From contig JAUYMQ010000164.1 in the NCBI GenBank assembly GCA_030698575.1, positions 1-12,342 on the forward strand: a DNA stretch of 12,342 nucleotides. The letters are read 5' to 3'. The notes under the pieces are model-generated. The model was not told the DNA's origin and ran no database searches. It was given only the letters and a program-made list of their open reading frames with translations. The translations under genes were made by a program, and so were the position numbers. Positions 10,712 through 12,342 of the stretch are shown piece after piece. Every line of letters starts with the position of its first letter. Position 1 is the stretch's first letter. The DNA comes from Deltaproteobacteria bacterium. GTDB lineage: Bacteria; JAUYMQ01.

Positions 10712-11794
10712 TCAGTCCACCGGTAGCTCGATCGGAATGGAGATCCGCTCGGTCCGATCCAGGCCCGCCACCTTCAGGCGCTGCAGGTACTCCGTGATCT
10801 GCTTGGTGTACAGATAGGAGGTCTTCAGCAAACCCTCGTGCATGTTGTCGACACCGCCTCCCGCGAGGATGGCGCGCGGCTCGATGCTCTGAGGCTCGGT
10901 ATTGAGCGCGAAAATCGCCTGCTCGCCCATCGCGAGGATCGAGTGAATTTCCTCCGCCCTCTCGGGGTAGGTCTTCAGGAAGTATTTCAGGTGCATCGTG
11001 CCGTAGGCGACATGCCGGGCCTCGTCCTGCATGCAGAGGCGGAATATTTTCTTCTCCACCACCGAGGGGGCGATGAACTCGCCATGACGGAAGAGCGTGA
11101 GCACGAAGCCCTCGGCAAGGATGTGCATGAGAGAGCTGGCGACCGTGTAGTTCGGCGCCTCGATGATGGCCCGGAGAAGGTTTTCAGAGCCGGGGGAAGC
11201 CTGCATCAGGCCGCCGCCGTTGGCCAGGGCGCGCTTGCGGAAGACATCGAGATGCCGCGCTTCGTCCATGACCTGCGATGCGAGGAAGAGCTTCACCTCG
11301 TGAAAGTCATGGTTGATCCGCCAGAGCCACTTGGCCGGCAGGTCCGCCGCGATGAATTCGACCTCGGTGAGGCCGGTGCAGACCTGACAGATCGCCTTCT
11401 CCATCTCCTCGGGCAGCTCTTCGAGGCGATCCCACGGGATGTCGCGCGTCGAGCTCCACTGGCGGGCAACCGCCTCGTCATAGAGCTTCGCCACGTTGTC
11501 CGCCCAGACGAGCCCCTTCTCGTTGATGTCGTAGATGCCGAGCGAAGGGGTTTCGGGTGGAATCTCGCAGCCGCGGGGCGCCATGCTGCCGATCGACGAA
11601 CCGTATTCGGGGATGTCGCCGTAGGGCGAGACCGAGTTCAGATTGTCCAGTGTGATGCCGACGGGCGAAGCCTTGACCTTCGTCCCCCAGCCGTCAGGGT
11701 TTGCGTTCATCCATGAAAGATCGAATTTGCCCGCCCGCATGTTGGCCATGTGGTCGAGCGTCTTCTCCACCACTGCGCTGTATTTCGCGGCCAT
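10712..11794 (-). CDS. Ferritin-like diiron protein (R2/monooxygenase-type four-helix bundle)
   Basis: A 360-residue soluble protein with the carboxylate-bridged diiron pattern: Glu144 or Glu146 in TEVEFIAAD, Glu178/His181 in DEARHLDVF, Glu228 in ILAEGFVLTLF, and Glu258/His261 in QDEARHVAYG. Two E-x2-H pairs separated by about 80 residues with a single Glu before each is the arrangement of ribonucleotide reductase R2, bacterial multicomponent monooxygenases and related N- or C-oxygenases. Length and N-terminal features (about 100 residues before the bundle) do not allow a choice between them. No reductase or coupling protein is encoded nearby. It is the first gene of the operon, with an excellent ribosome site (TAAGGAGGG) and a sigma-54-type promoter upstream. 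The reaction is unknown; an O2-dependent oxidation of the same substrate class is a guess. Confidence 0.8.
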   Translation of the reverse strand: MAAKYSAVVEKTLDHMANMRAGKFDLSWMNANPDGWGTKVKASPVGITLDNLNSVSPYGDIPEYGSSIGSMAPRGCEIPPETPSLGIYDINEKGLVWADNVAKLYDEAVARQWSSTRDIPWDRLEELPEEMEKAICQVCTGLTEVEFIAADLPAKWLWRINHDFHEVKLFLASQVMDEARHLDVFRKRALANGGGLMQASPGSENLLRAIIEAPNYTVASSLMHILAEGFVLTLFRHGEFIAPSVVEKKIFRLCMQDEARHVAYGTMHLKYFLKTYPERAEEIHSILAMGEQAIFALNTEPQSIEPRAILAGGGVDNMHEGLLKTSYLYTKQITEYLQRLKVAGLDRTERISIPIELPVD

Positions 11795-11881
11795 CTCCGG
11801 TGTCCCTCCTTAATCGTCATAGTCGCTGCCCCGGAAGGGGCTCCCGGCGGGAAAACTGTCTGTCGCTTGGAAGTCGAACAA

Positions 11882-11896
11882 GCACGGAGCGTGCCA
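11882..11896 (-). promoter_or_regulatory. Sigma-54 (-24/-12) promoter for the diiron/molybdoenzyme operon
   Basis: Read on the - strand the sequence is TGGCACGCTCCGTGC. Against the consensus TGGCACG-N4-TTGC it has a perfect -24 element, and GC at the exact -12 spacing with GT in place of TT before it. Initiation about 12 bases further on would fall near 11870 and leave a leader of about 75 bases before the ATG at 11794. The same bases contain a perfect dyad, GCACG-GAG-CGTGC, so binding of a dimeric regulator is an alternative reading. Confidence 0.6.
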
Positions 11897-11909
11897 CGGC
11901 CGTTGCAAA

Positions 11910-11922
11910 CCGGAAAATCCGG
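11910..11922. promoter_or_regulatory. Dyad CCGGA-AAA-TCCGG
   Basis: A perfect 5-bp inverted repeat with a 3-base centre, located about 15 bases upstream of the leftward -24 element. Its size suits a dimeric regulator. The function is unknown. Confidence 0.35.
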
Positions 11923-11945
11923 CGTGCGCAGGCTGGATTCCATAT

Positions 11946-11979
11946 AAATTGCAAGTGGTTTGCGATCGCGACGCAATTT
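11946..11979. promoter_or_regulatory. Dyad AAATTGC...GCAATTT with inner GCGATCGC
   Basis: Seven-base perfect arms (11946-11952 and 11973-11979) are separated by 20 bases. Inside lies a self-complementary octamer, GCGATCGC (11962-11969), whose centre is shifted by three bases. GGTTTGC at 11957-11963 also pairs with GCAAACC at 11905-11911. The site is about 50-85 bases upstream of the leftward -24 element, a plausible distance for an activator of a sigma-54 promoter. The role is inferred. Confidence 0.35.
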
Positions 11980-12057
11980 GAAGCTCGTTCAGTTTCGAGT
12001 GGAATCCGGATAGGCGCTGCAGGATGTGCGCGTATCAGAGGGAGGGCCGATGGCAAG

Positions 12058-12072
12058 TTGCAGAAACTGCAA
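12058..12072. promoter_or_regulatory. Perfect dyad TTGCAGAAACTGCAA, candidate activator site
   Basis: Two perfect 6-bp arms flank a 3-base centre. The dyad lies about 85-100 bases upstream of the rightward -24 element, the usual range of upstream activating sequences for sigma-54 enhancer-binding proteins. Related TTGCA words occur at 11903 and 11949 near the leftward promoter. The regulator gene is not in the window. Confidence 0.5.
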
Positions 12073-12157
12073 GGGGCCGGTTGAGAACGTTCGGCGAGAA
12101 GGGTAATTTCGCGAGTGATTGCCTGCGCCTCGGAGCGGCGTTCCGGCCGGGAGGGGG

Positions 12158-12172
12158 AGGCACGGTTTTTGC
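12158..12172 (+). promoter_or_regulatory. Sigma-54 (-24/-12) promoter for the acyltransferase-like gene
   Basis: AGGCACGGTTTTTGC followed by T matches TGGCACG-N4-TTGCW at every consensus position except the first. GG is at 12159-12160 and GC at 12171-12172, the exact spacing required. Initiation is expected near 12184, giving a leader of about 59 bases before the ATG at 12243. This is the stronger of the two -24/-12 matches in the region. Confidence 0.8.
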
Positions 12173-12196
12173 TAGAAAACACAGCTAGAAAACAGG
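12171..12196 (+). repeat. 13-bp tandem duplication across the predicted transcription start
   Basis: The units 12171-12183 and 12184-12196 are identical at 11 of 13 positions, both starting GCTAGAAAACA. The first unit begins with the GC of the -12 element, and the predicted start site falls at the junction. It may be a simple slippage duplication that moved the start site relative to the gene. Confidence 0.7.
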
Positions 12197-12242
12197 GCCG
12201 GCCAGTGAGGCAAGCCCCCCCAGACAGCCACGGAGGATATCC

Positions 12243-12342
12243 ATGTCACCGGCCGCGCGAAGCAGAAGGAATCCGGTCCGGGGGAAGTCCCCCGAACTTC
12301 CACCACGCATGCTCCCGACCGATGCCGTGTTCTGGTACGCGG
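12243..12342 (+). CDS. N-terminus of a probable wax ester synthase/diacylglycerol acyltransferase, cut by window end
   Basis: Only the first 33 codons are present. The ATG at 12243 has GGAGG six bases upstream and is preferred. An in-frame ATG at 12309 begins the part that looks conserved, MLPTDAVFWYA. That segment resembles the opening of bacterial WS/DGAT enzymes (a pattern like LSPLDAxFLYxE), which join acyl-CoA to alcohols or diacylglycerol to make storage lipid. The preceding 22 residues are Arg/Pro-rich and without recognisable features. The active-site HHxxxDG motif, which would settle the call, lies beyond the window. Expression is probably from the sigma-54-type promoter at 12158-12172. 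Confidence 0.55.
   Translation, partial: MSPAARSRRNPVRGKSPELPPRMLPTDAVFWYA

Larger units (their letters stand above)
11795..12242. other. 448-base divergent control region
   Basis: This stretch separates the leftward enzyme operon from the rightward acyltransferase-like gene. No convincing coding region was found; the open frames across it lack family features and good ribosome sites. It holds a sigma-54-type promoter at each end and at least three dyads between them. The word TTGCA recurs at 11903, 11949 and 12058, and there is a short AT-rich patch at 11940-11955. A GCCCC-GGAA-GGGGC hairpin (11828-11841) lies in the predicted leader of the diiron gene. The layout suggests shared control by one enhancer-binding activator. 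Confidence 0.7.

Noticed and set aside
10701-10712. 12-bp palindrome AGAAACGTTTCT between the diiron and SCP2-like genes
   Set aside because: It is short, overlaps the diiron stop codon by one base and has no supporting promoter or repeat elsewhere in the window.

Overview
The window is GC-rich DNA of a Gram-negative bacterium. The supports are a Tat-exported periplasmic molybdoenzyme, an outer-membrane beta-barrel protein, a lipoprotein and two sigma-54-type promoters. SCP2-like and wax-ester-synthase-like genes, with a lexA-dinB operon, would suit a deltaproteobacterial relative (Myxococcota, Desulfobacterota or Binatota-like). That placement is inference; no rRNA or other marker is present.

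Left part, + strand (1-2298): the 3' end of a gene resembling the HvfC/BufC (DUF2063) family, then lexA, then dinB three bases downstream. The lexA-dinB pair is an SOS/translesion unit. A 24-bp perfect inverted repeat (2294-2374) fills the gap to the convergent operon and contributes the dinB stop codon.

Main part, - strand (2375-11794), read right to left: a ferritin-like diiron protein, an SCP2-like lipid-binding protein, the large catalytic subunit of a type II DMSO-reductase-family molybdoenzyme, its four-cluster Fe-S subunit, a lipoprotein haem-b subunit of the ethylbenzene dehydrogenase gamma type, a TorD-like chaperone and an alginate-export-type outer-membrane porin. The order alpha-beta-gamma-chaperone is that of ebdABCD, not ddhABDC, clrABDC or serABDC. 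Together with the SCP2 and porin genes, this favours oxidation of a hydrophobic substrate by water-derived hydroxylation over oxyanion reduction. The catalytic subunit departs from the family at two metal sites: Cys-x3-Asp-x3-Cys replaces His-x3-Cys-x3-Cys at the first Fe-S cluster, and Ser replaces the Asp that binds molybdenum.

Right part (11795-12342): a 448-base divergent control region with a -24/-12 (sigma-54) promoter facing each way and several dyads between them. The rightward promoter drives a gene cut by the window end whose start resembles wax ester synthase/diacylglycerol acyltransferases.

Working model (inference): a sigma-54 activator responds to a hydrophobic substrate and switches on uptake (porin), handling (SCP2), oxidation (Mo enzyme, perhaps also the diiron protein) and, divergently, storage of acyl products as neutral lipid.
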